From the NCBI RefSeq assembly GCF_000230835.1, contig NZ_CM001240.1, forward strand, positions 62,001 to 126,000: 64,000 nucleotides of DNA, written 5' to 3'. Source of the stretch: Clostridium sp. DL-VIII (GTDB lineage: Bacteria; Bacillota; Clostridia; Clostridiales; Clostridiaceae). The notes below the pieces were generated by a model that worked only from the letters and a program-made list of their open reading frames with translations, did not search any database and was not told where the DNA came from. Position numbers and translations under genes: made by a program. Shown piece by piece: positions 8,544 through 17,342 of this stretch. The first letter of the stretch is position 1. Each line of letters opens with the position of its first letter.

Positions 8544-9113
8544 ATGATTTCATTTATAAAATCAAATTCGAATATTTTAGTTCTCATATTTCTATTATTT
8601 TTAACAGTAGATAGTTTTTTACTTATTGTGAAATTTATAAAACGTTCAGAAACCCTTCCTAAATTAAAAATCTCATACGATATTTTAAAAAGCTACTGCT
8701 TTTGCTTTTGTAATAATAAATACAAACTTGCAATCATAAATTTAGAAATAGAGAACATGTCAATGAAACCTATTGATATTACAAATATAAAACTAATTGA
8801 TAGATCCAAAACTTACATAGCTTCAATTCCAAAACTTGAACCTTATTATGAAGAAGATAAAATCATCTTATCTAATGAAGATAAATCTAAATCTATCAGC
8901 ATAGATATTTCCTCCGAAAATATTCTTCAAAATACAAGTATTTCTCCACTCACTTCCTTAAACGGTTATGCTGTTTTTGAGAACTTTGACCCAATTATTT
9001 ATTCTAGAAGCTATAAATTAGTTGTTGAGACTCCTCTTAAAAGTTTTGAAACAGAGGTTACAATAAATCCACTTGAAGATGGACTCAATCCTATTATCCC
9101 TGAAGATATATAA
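8544..9113 (+). CDS. Hypothetical protein with one N-terminal membrane segment
   Basis: 189 residues, not recognised. The ATG at 8544 follows AAAGGTGG; the in-frame GTG at 8532 lies inside that ribosome site and is rejected. A hydrophobic anchor covers residues ~9-29. The rest is mostly beta-like and polar, with IENMSMKPIDITNIKLID and SYKLVVETPLKSFETEVTINPL, reminiscent of bacterial Ig-like or immunity-type surface proteins, which is only an impression. A terminator follows directly. Confidence 0.55.
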   Translation: MISFIKSNSNILVLIFLLFLTVDSFLLIVKFIKRSETLPKLKISYDILKSYCFCFCNNKYKLAIINLEIENMSMKPIDITNIKLIDRSKTYIASIPKLEPYYEEDKIILSNEDKSKSISIDISSENILQNTSISPLTSLNGYAVFENFDPIIYSRSYKLVVETPLKSFETEVTINPLEDGLNPIIPEDI

Positions 9114-9130
9114 GTATATTAGATTTACTT

Positions 9131-9177
9131 AACAGGCATATTTAGTATAAATAAACTTACTGATATGCCTGTTATTT
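9131..9177 (+). terminator. Terminator after the 8.5-kb hypothetical gene
   Basis: AACAGGCATAT (9131-9141) pairs with ATATGCCTGTT (9163-9173) and is followed by ATTTT. Confidence 0.75.
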
Positions 9178-9512
9178 TAATGCCTTAAAATACTTTCTGG
9201 CCTTTGCACTATGGGATACTAACTTTAATAATTTCATATTTGAATAATTGGAGGATATTAAGTTCAAGGATTCTATCTTAAAGCTTAAATTAGTTATAAA
9301 AAAAGTACTAAGTTTGAATTTTTCATTTGTATTATATTATATAAAGCAATATTAATAACCTCTTTTAATATTATTTTTCGACTTTTTTTCAAAAAAAGTA
9401 CCAAAATGTATTTATTACATTTGTATAATATAACGAGAGAGTTAAATATTGCTTTATTTTTATTTTAAAAACTTAATACTATTTATTTTTATATAAAACA
9501 GGGAGGATTATT
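9178..9512 (+). promoter_or_regulatory. Long leader region of the cell-wall-binding protein gene
   Basis: A TTGAAT-N17-TTATAT promoter may lie at 9314-9342, and a further TATAAT is at 9424. Between them are ACTTTTTTT-C-AAAAAAAGT, and TAAAGCAATATTA (near 9343), which pairs with TAAATATTGCTTTA (9443-9456). The structure would give a folded 5' leader of 100-170 nt before GGGAGG and the ATG, which could stabilise an abundant mRNA. This is a reading of the sequence only. Confidence 0.4.
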
Positions 9513-11363
9513 ATGTTAAAAAGAGCGAATAAAGTAGCAGCATTATTAATTGCAGCTGCATCTATGATATCAATGGTTCCAGCAATGGCTGCTGATACAC
9601 AAAAATTAAGCACTATGGATGGTACTATTGAAAGTGCTGTAGCATTTAGTGATGGTAAATACTTATATCAAGGATATAAGAGCGATGATGATGATGATGG
9701 AATCTACTATAATGCAGGCGGTAAAGATAAGTATTTAGATGATGTTGAAGATTCTGATCTTGAAGGTTCATATGATACAAAATACGCTTTTGCAAAAGAT
9801 GGAAGCGATGAATATCTAATTGACTTATCAAATGGATCTGTAACTGATGACACTACTCCATCTGATAACTTAGATACTGCAACATCAAAATTAAGAACAA
9901 ATTTAAGAAAAACTGATAGATATGGACAATTAGAATCAAGTGCTATTAATTTAGAAAGAGCTGACAAAGGACCAAAATTTAGTGATGTATGGTACTCATA
10001 TGAAGCTACTCCATTAGATGGCGCTGACGGAAAAGATTATACATTCAACGGTAAATTATATGGATTTACTAATCAATCAGGTAAATATATAGATATTTCT
10101 ACTACAGCAAACATCTATGCTTACTCTTCACAAAAAGGTAAGGTAGTTAAAATAGAAGATTTCACTAACGACTATACTGATGTAGATAACGATAGTAAGT
10201 TATCAGCTACATTAGCTGCTGCTCCAGAACTTTTAACTCAAGATAAAGATAATTTCTACGTTAAGGTAAAAGTTAATATATATGACCAAGCAGCAGGTAC
10301 TGGAGATTTAGTTGGAACAACAACGGCTGCTGCAGCTTCTATAGATGGTAATGCCGCTGTTTTAACAACACACACATATATTCAAAAAATATCTAAAGCA
10401 CAAGGCGATAAGAAGGATGATGCTTACATTCCAAAGACTGTAGCTTCTTATGAAGTAACTAAAGGTGTATTCGATTCTGGAGATGCGGATGATGCGTATA
10501 GTGCAATTGAAGGCACAGATACTTTTTCAGTAGTTAATGGACAATTATTAGCTATAAATCACTCTGGTGATAATGTTAAAGTAACATCTATCAACTTAAA
10601 GAAAGATAAAGTTAAATTTGAATCTGCTAAGCCTACAAGCTTTACAAGTGAAAAAGTTGATGTTTATTTAGCTGAAAAAGATGATTCTGATGATGTTGAT
10701 GTAAAAGACAGCGGAAATGCTTATGACATCGACGTTAATGGAAATGTATGGGTTGTTGCTAAAGGTAAAATTTATGAATTCAAAAATAATGAAATGACTA
10801 AAGTTTATTCTTGTGACTCTTCATTAGATTCTATAAGCGTTTATGATGCAGATAATTTAATCACTTGGGAAGATGATGGAGATATCTACTCAACTGTTAG
10901 TGAAAGTGGTTCAGATACTACACCAGTAGATCCAGCAAAAACTGGATGGGACAAGCTAGCAGATGGAACTTGGAACTTCTACGATTCAACTGGTACTAAA
11001 GTTGTTAACAAATGGGTTAACGATGGTGGTGTTTGGTATTACTTAAAGGCTGATGGTGTTATGGCTACTAGTTGGTTAAATGACAACGGTACTTGGTACT
11101 TCTTAAATGGATCAGGCGCTATGAAGACTGGATGGATAAATGATAATGGTACTTGGTACTTCTTAAATTCATCAGGGGCTATGGCTACTGGATGGGTAAA
11201 TGACAGCGGTACTTGGTATTTCTTAAAATCATCAGGGGCTATGGCTACTGGCTGGGTAAATGATAATGGTACTTGGTACTTCTTAAATTCATCAGGGGCT
11301 ATGCTTGCTAATACAACTGTTGATGGTTACAAATTAGGAGCTTCAGGAGCTTGGATCGGATAA
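9513..11363 (+). CDS. Secreted protein with C-terminal choline-binding-type cell-wall repeats
   Basis: 616 residues. A signal peptide ends at VPAMA-A (about residue 26). Residues ~30-465 form an acidic, Asp-rich beta-type region without a recognised catalytic motif. The last ~135 residues carry 20-residue repeats with the aromatic pattern W(V/L/I)N..GTWYFL..SGAM.TG, as in CW_binding/choline-binding modules that hold proteins on choline-decorated teichoic acids. The short final repeat ends GYKLGASGAWIG. GGGAGG precedes the ATG, and two hairpins follow the stop. A structural or adhesive wall protein fits better than an enzyme. Similar secreted repeat proteins are common in solventogenic clostridia. 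Confidence 0.85.
   Translation: MLKRANKVAALLIAAASMISMVPAMAADTQKLSTMDGTIESAVAFSDGKYLYQGYKSDDDDDGIYYNAGGKDKYLDDVEDSDLEGSYDTKYAFAKDGSDEYLIDLSNGSVTDDTTPSDNLDTATSKLRTNLRKTDRYGQLESSAINLERADKGPKFSDVWYSYEATPLDGADGKDYTFNGKLYGFTNQSGKYIDISTTANIYAYSSQKGKVVKIEDFTNDYTDVDNDSKLSATLAAAPELLTQDKDNFYVKVKVNIYDQAAGTGDLVGTTTAAAASIDGNAAVLTTHTYIQKISKAQGDKKDDAYIPKTVASYEVTKGVFDSGDADDAYSAIEGTDTFSVVNGQLLAINHSGDNVKVTSINLKKDKVKFESAKPTSFTSEKVDVYLAEKDDSDDVDVKDSGNAYDIDVNGNVWVVAKGKIYEFKNNEMTKVYSCDSSLDSISVYDADNLITWEDDGDIYSTVSESGSDTTPVDPAKTGWDKLADGTWNFYDSTGTKVVNKWVNDGGVWYYLKADGVMATSWLNDNGTWYFLNGSGAMKTGWINDNGTWYFLNSSGAMATGWVNDSGTWYFLKSSGAMATGWVNDNGTWYFLNSSGAMLANTTVDGYKLGASGAWIG
11013..11312 (+). repeat. Five tandem 60-bp repeats encoding cell-wall-binding modules
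   Basis: Five 60-bp units start at 11013, 11073, 11133, 11193 and 11253. The last three are nearly identical in DNA (for example TCATCAGGGGCTATGGCTAC), so recent duplication or unequal recombination is likely. The repeat number may differ between strains. Confidence 0.85.
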
Positions 11364-11417
11364 TTAATTTGAACAGCTTATAAATTATAAAATAAACCTA
11401 TAATAAATATCTTAAAG

Positions 11418-11452
11418 CTTGAATTTCTGCACGCTCTTAGCGGAAATTCAAG
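11418..11452. other. Hairpin after the cell-wall protein gene
   Basis: CTTGAATTTC (11418-11427) pairs with GAAATTCAAG (11443-11452). No T run follows. It could protect the 3' end of the mRNA ahead of the true terminator. Confidence 0.5.
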
Positions 11453-11488
11453 TAAAATTCCCAAATTTCTTTCTTAAATTTTTTGTAT

Positions 11489-11524
11489 GTTGCTGGAAGT
11501 GGATGCTTCCAGCAACTCTTTTTT
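11489..11524 (+). terminator. Strong Rho-independent terminator
   Basis: GTTGCTGGAAG (11489-11499) pairs perfectly with CTTCCAGCAAC (11506-11516) around a 6-nt loop, followed by TCTTTTTT. Confidence 0.92.
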
Positions 11525-11597
11525 ATAAGGATTTTTAATGAGAATTAAATTTATAACTAACTATTTTCTCACTGCGTTTCCCTAACTCTTTTCTTCA

Positions 11598-12752
11598 TTA
11601 TGATTTCTTTGTAAAATGTATTATTATATCTACTACCTCTGAACTGCTGCCAATTCTTATAGGTGGTCCCCATGTCCTTGCACCACTGGACACTATAACT
11701 TGAAGCTCCTTCATTTTTAAATAACCATAATCAACTTTAAAAACTTTATTTGTAATCAAGCTAAAAGGAAACATCTGTCCCTTATGTGTATGTCCAGATA
11801 GCTGCAAATCTACTCCAGCTTCTTCTGCTTCTTCTAAATCAACAGGCTGATGATCCAAAGCAATAATAGGCAGCTTTCTATCTATATCCTCCATTAGCAC
11901 GGATACCTTTTTACGTTTCTGCCTGCTGATTCTTTCATAAAATTTATCTTCTCTTCCTATAATGTAAAAACTATCAGCTATTTTAATAGTGTTATCCCTA
12001 AGCACATTAACTCCCGCCTGCTTAAATCTCTCTATGCGGTATGCTGAATCACCTTTATCATCGTAATCATGATTTCCTAAAGAAGCATAGATTCCATATG
12101 TACTCTTTATCTTTTTAAAATTATATTCCTTAAGTTCAAGCTCCTTGGAATCTATATCACGGTTAGCATCTATAATGTCACCTGCAATTAATACAATATC
12201 AGGCTTTATTGAATTAATTTTATCTACTAATTTTTTCATGCCCTTATCCTGCAGACTGCTAAGATGAATATCTGATAAAAGTGCTACGTGCAGTTCTTCC
12301 AAAGTGCCTGCTTCTTTAGGAATCTCTATATCATATGAAGTTACTTTTAAATTCTTTGCATTTATACTTCCATAAGCAAGAAGACCTAAAACAATAACAA
12401 GCAGCAGCAGACCAGCATTGAAGGAACTAATAAAATCCATATCTATACTCTTATTAAGTAGCCCAATTATCCTAAATATAGTAATAAATATTGTGAGATA
12501 GACCATTGACCCAAACCAATACGAAGAGGCTAGATAAGAGCTCTTCCGCAAATAACGCGGCAAATAGCGGTTCCATATTACTCCTATTAAGCTCCCTACT
12601 ACAAGCAAAGAGAAAATAATCCAATATACATTTTCACTTACAAAAGGTATTTCTATAAATATAGTATTCCAAAGCCAGGCTCCAATATAATAGTTTATAC
12701 CTCCAAACAGGGCTATTACTGCACCTATAATAAAATAAAATCCCATGCTCAT
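11598..12752 (-). CDS. Membrane-anchored metallophosphoesterase (calcineurin-like)
   Basis: About 384 residues. The start at 12752 is preferred because AAGGAG lies just upstream; an earlier in-frame ATG at 12770 has no ribosome site. Four hydrophobic segments come first, then a YkuE/YaeI-type phosphoesterase domain with every metal motif: LLSDIHL, AGDIID, SLGNHDYDDKG, LDHQP and LSGHTHKGQMFP. Hydrolysis of phosphoesters such as UDP-sugars or lipid-linked substrates at the membrane is inferred from the family. A MerR regulator lies 31 bases upstream on the same strand, so the two may be cotranscribed. Confidence 0.88.
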   Translation of the reverse strand: MSMGFYFIIGAVIALFGGINYYIGAWLWNTIFIEIPFVSENVYWIIFSLLVVGSLIGVIWNRYLPRYLRKSSYLASSYWFGSMVYLTIFITIFRIIGLLNKSIDMDFISSFNAGLLLLVIVLGLLAYGSINAKNLKVTSYDIEIPKEAGTLEELHVALLSDIHLSSLQDKGMKKLVDKINSIKPDIVLIAGDIIDANRDIDSKELELKEYNFKKIKSTYGIYASLGNHDYDDKGDSAYRIERFKQAGVNVLRDNTIKIADSFYIIGREDKFYERISRQKRKKVSVLMEDIDRKLPIIALDHQPVDLEEAEEAGVDLQLSGHTHKGQMFPFSLITNKVFKVDYGYLKMKELQVIVSSGARTWGPPIRIGSSSEVVDIIIHFTKKS

Positions 12753-12783
12753 ACAGCTCCTTATCCTCATAGATTACAAAATC

Positions 12784-13194
12784 TTATATTAAATCATGCC
12801 TATCCTTCTTAAGCATAATTTCCTTAAATTCATCTCTAGAGATTTTTTCATCATAATAATCTAATTTTAAATTCACAAGTTCTAAAAGTTCAGTGTATTT
12901 TTTTATTTCTTTTTGTATCAAATCTTTTTGATCCTGAATAATATTTCTTCTTTCCGCCTTGGTTTCATCTCCCTTAACACAAAGTTTAACGTAATTTTTT
13001 ATGTATGCAATAGACATTCCCATGGTTCTCATGCAGTTAACAAGCTGAATCCATCCCAAATCATCATTTGTATATATTCTTCTGCCGTTATTATCGCGCT
13101 TAACAAAGGGCAATAATCCTTCACGTTCATAATATCTTAATGCATATGCCGATATATTTAATTTTTGTGATACCTCTTTTATTGAATAGCTCAT
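12784..13194 (-). CDS. MerR-family regulator (AdhR/NmlR-like)
   Basis: 136 residues: an N-terminal MerR winged helix (MSYSIKEVSQKLNISAYALRYYEREG, shown in part) and a C-terminal coiled coil. The Cys in LVNCMRTMGMS occupies the place of the single reactive Cys of AdhR/NmlR-type aldehyde or electrophile sensors. It is divergent from the SDR gene, whose promoter has the 19-bp spacer and dyad expected for a MerR target. The target is therefore well supported, but the inducer is an inference. Confidence 0.85.
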   Translation of the reverse strand: MSYSIKEVSQKLNISAYALRYYEREGLLPFVKRDNNGRRIYTNDDLGWIQLVNCMRTMGMSIAYIKNYVKLCVKGDETKAERRNIIQDQKDLIQKEIKKYTELLELVNLKLDYYDEKISRDEFKEIMLKKDRHDLI

Positions 13195-13296
13195 AATTAT
13201 CTCCTTAAGAATAATCTATAAATTTTATATCAATTAGTATAGTAACAATTATAAGAATTAAACTAATTATAAATCAATATTTTTTTAAATTATATG

Positions 13297-13327
13297 TTGA
13301 CTTACAGTGCAGTGTAAGAAATATACT
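13297..13327 (+). promoter_or_regulatory. MerR-type promoter of the SDR gene (19-bp spacer with dyad)
   Basis: -35 TTGACT at 13297-13302 and -10 TATACT at 13322-13327 are 19 bp apart. The dyad CTTACA...TGTAAG (13301-13318) lies between them. This is the standard layout of promoters that MerR proteins activate by untwisting the spacer. Confidence 0.82.
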
Positions 13328-13391
13328 GAGGACATGGTAAGAGATTTTAACTTCTCTTATGAATTGTTTCATCTAAAAGGAGGAAAAATAC

Positions 13392-14393
13392 ATGGAAAAT
13401 ACTATTCAAGCACCAATAAACTCAAAATATGACTTTTTCTCAACAGCTAAGGACGTTATAAGTAATATAAATTTACATGGAAAAACTGCAATTGTTACTG
13501 GAGGCTATTCAGGAATTGGCCTTGAAACAGCTAAAGTTTTAGCAGAAGCTGGAGCTACAGTTATAGTACCAGCTAGAACTATTGAAAAAGCAGAGAAGGC
13601 AGTAAATAGAATTCCAAATATAGAACTAGAAACTTTAGATCTTATGAATCCTGCTTCTATAGATGACTTTGCTAAAAGATTTATTGCATCTAACAGACCG
13701 CTTGATATCCTAATAAACAGTGCTGGAATTATGGCCTCACCGCTAATGAGAGATGAAAGAGGCTATGAAGCTCAATTTGCAACTAATCATTTAGGTCATT
13801 TTCAATTAACAGCAAGACTTTGGCCAGCACTTAAAAAATCTGGTAATGCAAGGGTTGTTGCAGTTTCTTCAAGAGCTCAACGTCTAGGCGGAGTTAATTT
13901 CGAAGATCCAAACTTTGAACACATAGAATATGATAAATGGAAAAGCTATGCTCAATCTAAATCAGCTAATATACTTTTTGCCGTTCAGCTTGACAGACTT
14001 GGAAGAGATTATGGTGTGAGAGCTTTTGCAGTTCACCCTGGCTTAATTCCTACTACAGACCTTGGCAGATTTAATGATACTGGAAAAATTACTAAGCAAG
14101 AAATTAAAACTGATAACAAAGCTGCAGACAATGACAAAAAATCTTCATCCAATGAGCAGGCAAACGAATTTAAAACAATTGCGCAGGGTGCAGCTACTTC
14201 TGTATGGTGTGCTACAAACGATGAGTTAAATGAAATGGGTGGCGTATATTGCGAAGACTGCAATATTGCAGAAGCTGTTCCAGCAGATAGCGTAAAAGCA
14301 AATGGGGTACGTCCTTGGGCTATTGACCCTGATTATGCAAAGAAGCTTTGGCAGCTAAGTGAAAAACTCACTGGCGTGAAATTTACATTTTAA
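13392..14393 (+). CDS. Short-chain dehydrogenase/reductase
   Basis: 333 residues, classical SDR fold: TGGYSGIG cofactor motif at 36-43, NSAG at 109-112, and catalytic S160, Y186 and K190. The ordering resembles retinol-dehydrogenase or WWOX-like oxidoreductases used as general aldehyde or ketone reductases. A polar insert at ~228-255 (KTDNKAADNDKKSSSNEQ) is unusual. AGGAGG precedes the ATG. Control by the divergent MerR protein fits a role in removing reactive carbonyls. Confidence 0.88.
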   Translation: MENTIQAPINSKYDFFSTAKDVISNINLHGKTAIVTGGYSGIGLETAKVLAEAGATVIVPARTIEKAEKAVNRIPNIELETLDLMNPASIDDFAKRFIASNRPLDILINSAGIMASPLMRDERGYEAQFATNHLGHFQLTARLWPALKKSGNARVVAVSSRAQRLGGVNFEDPNFEHIEYDKWKSYAQSKSANILFAVQLDRLGRDYGVRAFAVHPGLIPTTDLGRFNDTGKITKQEIKTDNKAADNDKKSSSNEQANEFKTIAQGAATSVWCATNDELNEMGGVYCEDCNIAEAVPADSVKANGVRPWAIDPDYAKKLWQLSEKLTGVKFTF

Positions 14394-14528
14394 GAAATAA
14401 TAGTTCCCTATATTAATTATTGGTATCTATTATTTCCCTCCAGTTTACTCATAAGTAAATACATTTAATTACTAGATTGGATGTACGTGAAATAAAAATA
14501 CAAACCAGCTCTAATAAATTACATTTAC

Positions 14529-14568
14529 AAAACCAGTTGTTTTAATAATTTGAAGCAACTGGTTTTTT
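14529..14568 (+). terminator. Terminator of the SDR gene
   Basis: AAAACCAGTTG pairs with CAACTGGTTTT around a 16-nt loop and is followed by TT. It lies ~135 bases after the SDR stop. Confidence 0.8.
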
Positions 14569-14706
14569 ATAGAATTGCTTATTCAAATTAAAGTTAGTAA
14601 TTTCATAAGTTTCTAATTTTGCTTACTATAGATATAAAAGTAAAGATTTTGACATATACATTTGCCTAATAACTACAGATTAAAATACTTGTCCAAATAT
14701 ATAAAT

Positions 14707-15573
14707 CTATTTCTTAACTTGGAAATCTATAGTGCAGCTATTTTTCATTCTATAGTTATTTTCAACCCCTGTTATCTCATATAGATAATTTTGTGACATT
14801 TCTTTAATCCTCCCGCCAATTGCTTTATCAATATTAATTAAATCCTTCAGTAAATATTCACTGCTAAGCATTATAGGCAGGTTATTTATATATCTATGAT
14901 TTATGATTTCACTGGTAATCCTTAAATCACTTTCTGTATACCCATTTTTGAACAAATCATCTATGACTAATATTTCAGCATTCTTATATTTTCTGATTAT
15001 CCTCTGATATATATCACCATTTAAGACATTTTGCTTCAATTCTGTGATTGCATCTATATAGCTCATGTACACAACCTTTTTCTTCTTCTTACTTACAAAA
15101 TTATTGATTAGTGCAACTAAAAGATGCGTCTTTCCAGCTCCACTGTCACCAAGCAAAGCCAATGAATTACCCGCCTCATCTTTAATGGTATCAAAGGCTA
15201 AAAAGTAATTAGTCGCAATATCCTTCATATTTTTAACCTTAGAATTCCATGGTTCAAAATCCTTAAAAGATTTTTTAATAGCACGTGTTCCAAGTCCTGT
15301 TGCTGCCAGCTGCTCTATTGCAAACTGTGCCTTGCTGCAATTGCACTTAGAATATGAATGTCTTTCCTTGTGATATATCCAGCCTGTATCATCACATAAT
15401 ATGCATCTAGTCGATTCCAAATTCTGTGAGTTCTTCATTTGTATAGTGGGTAAATTCACGTTTTGGGAGTTCGATTCTAATATCTTCTGCACCCTCATTA
15501 AACACTCCTCTATCCCTTTGGGTAAATCTTTTGCTATTTCCACTGCCTTCACTCTCCTTTTTCCATACTTCAT
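14707..15573 (-). CDS. DnaC/DnaI-like helicase-loader ATPase
   Basis: Up to 288 residues. A C-x2-C...C-x-C segment (RCILCDDTGWIYH, then KCNCSK) precedes an AAA+ domain with Walker A GDSGAGKT, Walker B ILVIDDLF, a sensor LSSEY and an arginine-rich GGRIKEMS, as in DnaC/IstB-type loaders. The frame overlaps the upstream gene by 167 bases. Better ribosome sites lie before an internal GTG at ~15543 (AAGGAGAG) and an ATG at ~15498 (GAGGAG), so the true start may be later. The pair looks like a phage- or plasmid-type replication module with no other phage genes near. Confidence 0.8.
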   Translation of the reverse strand: MKYGKRRVKAVEIAKDLPKGIEECLMRVQKILESNSQNVNLPTIQMKNSQNLESTRCILCDDTGWIYHKERHSYSKCNCSKAQFAIEQLAATGLGTRAIKKSFKDFEPWNSKVKNMKDIATNYFLAFDTIKDEAGNSLALLGDSGAGKTHLLVALINNFVSKKKKKVVYMSYIDAITELKQNVLNGDIYQRIIRKYKNAEILVIDDLFKNGYTESDLRITSEIINHRYINNLPIMLSSEYLLKDLINIDKAIGGRIKEMSQNYLYEITGVENNYRMKNSCTIDFQVKK

Positions 15574-16351
15574 AATTAACCTTATTGCTTCCCTCTTCCA
15601 TAAACGTGCTTATTCCATTTTTTCTGCTTAAAAAATCAACTAAACTCCACTTATAACTAAAATAGAATTCACTCTTTAGTATTTCACTATAAACATCTAT
15701 CGCCTGAATAATTTTGTCCTCTGAATAGCTTTTTAATGCCTTTGCTATTGCTTTTTCTATATCAATACTAAAAGTTTTATGAACTATTATTTTTTTACTG
15801 TTCCAATGACTATATATATTAATATTATTTATATCAGTATTGTTATTATTAGTATTATTAAGTGTGTGATTTACCGTTAACGGTAAATCTGCTTTCGGTA
15901 TAAGTTCTGATTGTATAAGGCTTTCTTCTGTTTCTTTCTTCTTCTTTATTACTTCTTCCGATACTAATTCTTTCGATTTTAAGCTCTGCTTTATATACCT
16001 GTCCTTTTGTAATTTATCTTCCACTAATTTAGGCTTTTCTGCTATAGACAGGACTGCTTCAGGCAGCTCATAAAAAATATATGACATCTTACCAAATTCA
16101 CCTTTATTTCCTTTTTCCTGATATCTTTTTAAATATCCCGCTTCCATTAATTCCTTTAAGTAACCCTTTATTTTAGAGAGTTTATCTTTTTTAGTTATAA
16201 AGTAATATTCTCCAGTGAATGTCCATTTATCATGATGCGCCAGCACATAGGCCATAAGTCCCCTTGCACCATAACTTAAATTTTCATCTGTTAATATCTC
16301 ATTTAGTATCTGCGTAAAATTCCCTTTATGTTTTGCTCTATATATCGACAC
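15407..16351 (-). CDS. Replication initiator-like protein with N-terminal winged helix (DnaD-like C-terminus)
   Basis: 314 residues. The N-terminal ~85 residues (LSYGARGLMAYVLAHHDKWTF) match helix-turn-helix replication proteins of phages and plasmids. The middle is low-complexity and Asn-rich (HTLNNTNNNNTDINNINIY). The C-terminal part, with ALKSYSEDKIIQAIDVYSE and WSLVDFLSRKNGISTFMEEG, resembles the helical tail of DnaD-type primosome proteins. It sits directly upstream of the DnaC-like ATPase, as such pairs usually do. The start is the ATG at 16351, with only a modest ribosome site (AGGTGA). Confidence 0.75.
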   Translation of the reverse strand: MSIYRAKHKGNFTQILNEILTDENLSYGARGLMAYVLAHHDKWTFTGEYYFITKKDKLSKIKGYLKELMEAGYLKRYQEKGNKGEFGKMSYIFYELPEAVLSIAEKPKLVEDKLQKDRYIKQSLKSKELVSEEVIKKKKETEESLIQSELIPKADLPLTVNHTLNNTNNNNTDINNINIYSHWNSKKIIVHKTFSIDIEKAIAKALKSYSEDKIIQAIDVYSEILKSEFYFSYKWSLVDFLSRKNGISTFMEEGSNKVNYEVWKKESEGSGNSKRFTQRDRGVFNEGAEDIRIELPKREFTHYTNEELTEFGID

Positions 16352-16517
16352 AATATCACCTACTTTATTTCAAAGTTATTCTAAAATACTTTTTACAACC
16401 TGATTTGTTAGCAATTCTTAGCTGCTTTCATAATAATATATACTCAATTTTATTCTCATGTTTATCTCATCCCCCTAAATAAAAATCATCTCTACTCTTA
16501 CATAATATGGCAATCAT

Positions 16518-16536
16518 ATATCGTTGTCAACGATAT
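16518..16536. promoter_or_regulatory. Perfect palindrome upstream of the replication pair
   Basis: ATATCGTTG-T-CAACGATAT is a perfect 9-bp dyad about 165 bp upstream of the initiator start, followed by a second ATCG. It could be an operator of a lost or distant phage-type repressor. Confidence 0.45.
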
Positions 16537-16624
16537 TTTTTATCGTCTTTTCTGTTTTTAAATAATAAAAGTTTAAATAATGCTGACTTGTTTAAACTAT
16601 AATAATCATCTTATCAATTTTAGT

Positions 16625-16660
16625 GTTACAATTGTAACCTTAATTTAAATATAGTATAAT
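16625..16660 (+). promoter_or_regulatory. Promoter and operator of the TetR gene
   Basis: TTGTAA (16632-16637) and TATAAT (16655-16660) are 17 bp apart. The palindrome GTTACAATTGTAAC (16625-16638) covers the -35, the expected place for an autorepressor. Confidence 0.75.
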
Positions 16661-16721
16661 GTTAGCTATAAAACACTTCATCCGCATATTAGTCAAGCAG
16701 CACAAAAGAAAGGATATTGTT

Positions 16722-17270
16722 ATGGAAAAAAGAACTAATAACATGCAGAATATACTAACCAAAGAAAGTATTTTCACTGCTCTTATGATTTTAATGGAAA
16801 AGAAGGACTTTAAAGAAATTTCTATTACGGAAATAACTAAAAAAGCTGGAGTTTCAAGAATGGCCTTTTATAGAAATTATGATGAGAAAGAAGATATAAT
16901 AGGAACTTATCTTGAAGAGCTTTTTAAAGAATATTCCAAGGAAATATTAAGCTGCAGCATCTCAGATGATAATAATAACATTGAAAATCTCCGCCTATAC
17001 TTCTCTTATTTTAGAAAACATGAGAAGTTAATTTCGAATTTAATTAAATCAAATTTAATCAATATGCTTCTTGAAAAATGCATTGATTCTCTCTACACCC
17101 TATCTAGTGAGACTTCCTGCGACAAATCATATTCTCCAGAAAAACAATCCTTTTGGATTGAATATATGGCTGGTGGATTATATAATGTACTGATTAAATG
17201 GGCTAAAGGTGGCATGAAGGAAAGTGACGAACATATGGCTGAAGTCATCTCTGAATTTATACATAATTAG
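16722..17270 (+). CDS. TetR/AcrR-family transcriptional regulator
   Basis: 182 residues from the ATG at 16722 (AAAGGA upstream); the longer frame from 16659 lacks a ribosome site and overlaps the promoter. The N-terminal TetR helix-turn-helix is complete (FKEISITEITKKAGVSRMAF, then YRNYDEKEDII). The C-terminal domain has the pattern of TetR_C proteins often next to efflux or metabolic genes. No clear target lies beside it; a palindrome in its own promoter suggests autoregulation. Confidence 0.85.
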   Translation: MEKRTNNMQNILTKESIFTALMILMEKKDFKEISITEITKKAGVSRMAFYRNYDEKEDIIGTYLEELFKEYSKEILSCSISDDNNNIENLRLYFSYFRKHEKLISNLIKSNLINMLLEKCIDSLYTLSSETSCDKSYSPEKQSFWIEYMAGGLYNVLIKWAKGGMKESDEHMAEVISEFIHN

Positions 17271-17275
17271 TCTTA

Positions 17276-17329
17276 GGCACATGAAGTAAAATAACAGCCT
17301 ATATGCCAGTATATTTTACTTCATGTGCC
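17276..17329. repeat. Perfect 18-bp inverted repeat, mini form of the GGCACATGAA element
   Basis: GGCACATGAAGTAAAATA (17276-17293) pairs perfectly with TATTTTACTTCATGTGCC (17312-17329). It lies between convergent genes, so it may act as a two-way terminator. Its ends and the following AACAG match those of the 160-nt elements at 30983 and 32917. Confidence 0.7.
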
Positions 17330-17342
17330 GGTGATTTTATTC

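Noticed and set aside
11013..11312. CRISPR-like regular repeats
   Set aside because: The 60-bp units are in frame and encode choline-binding-type modules; there are no spacers.
14707..16351. Prophage
   Set aside because: Only two replication-type genes are present; no integrase, structural, lysis or repressor genes in the flanks.
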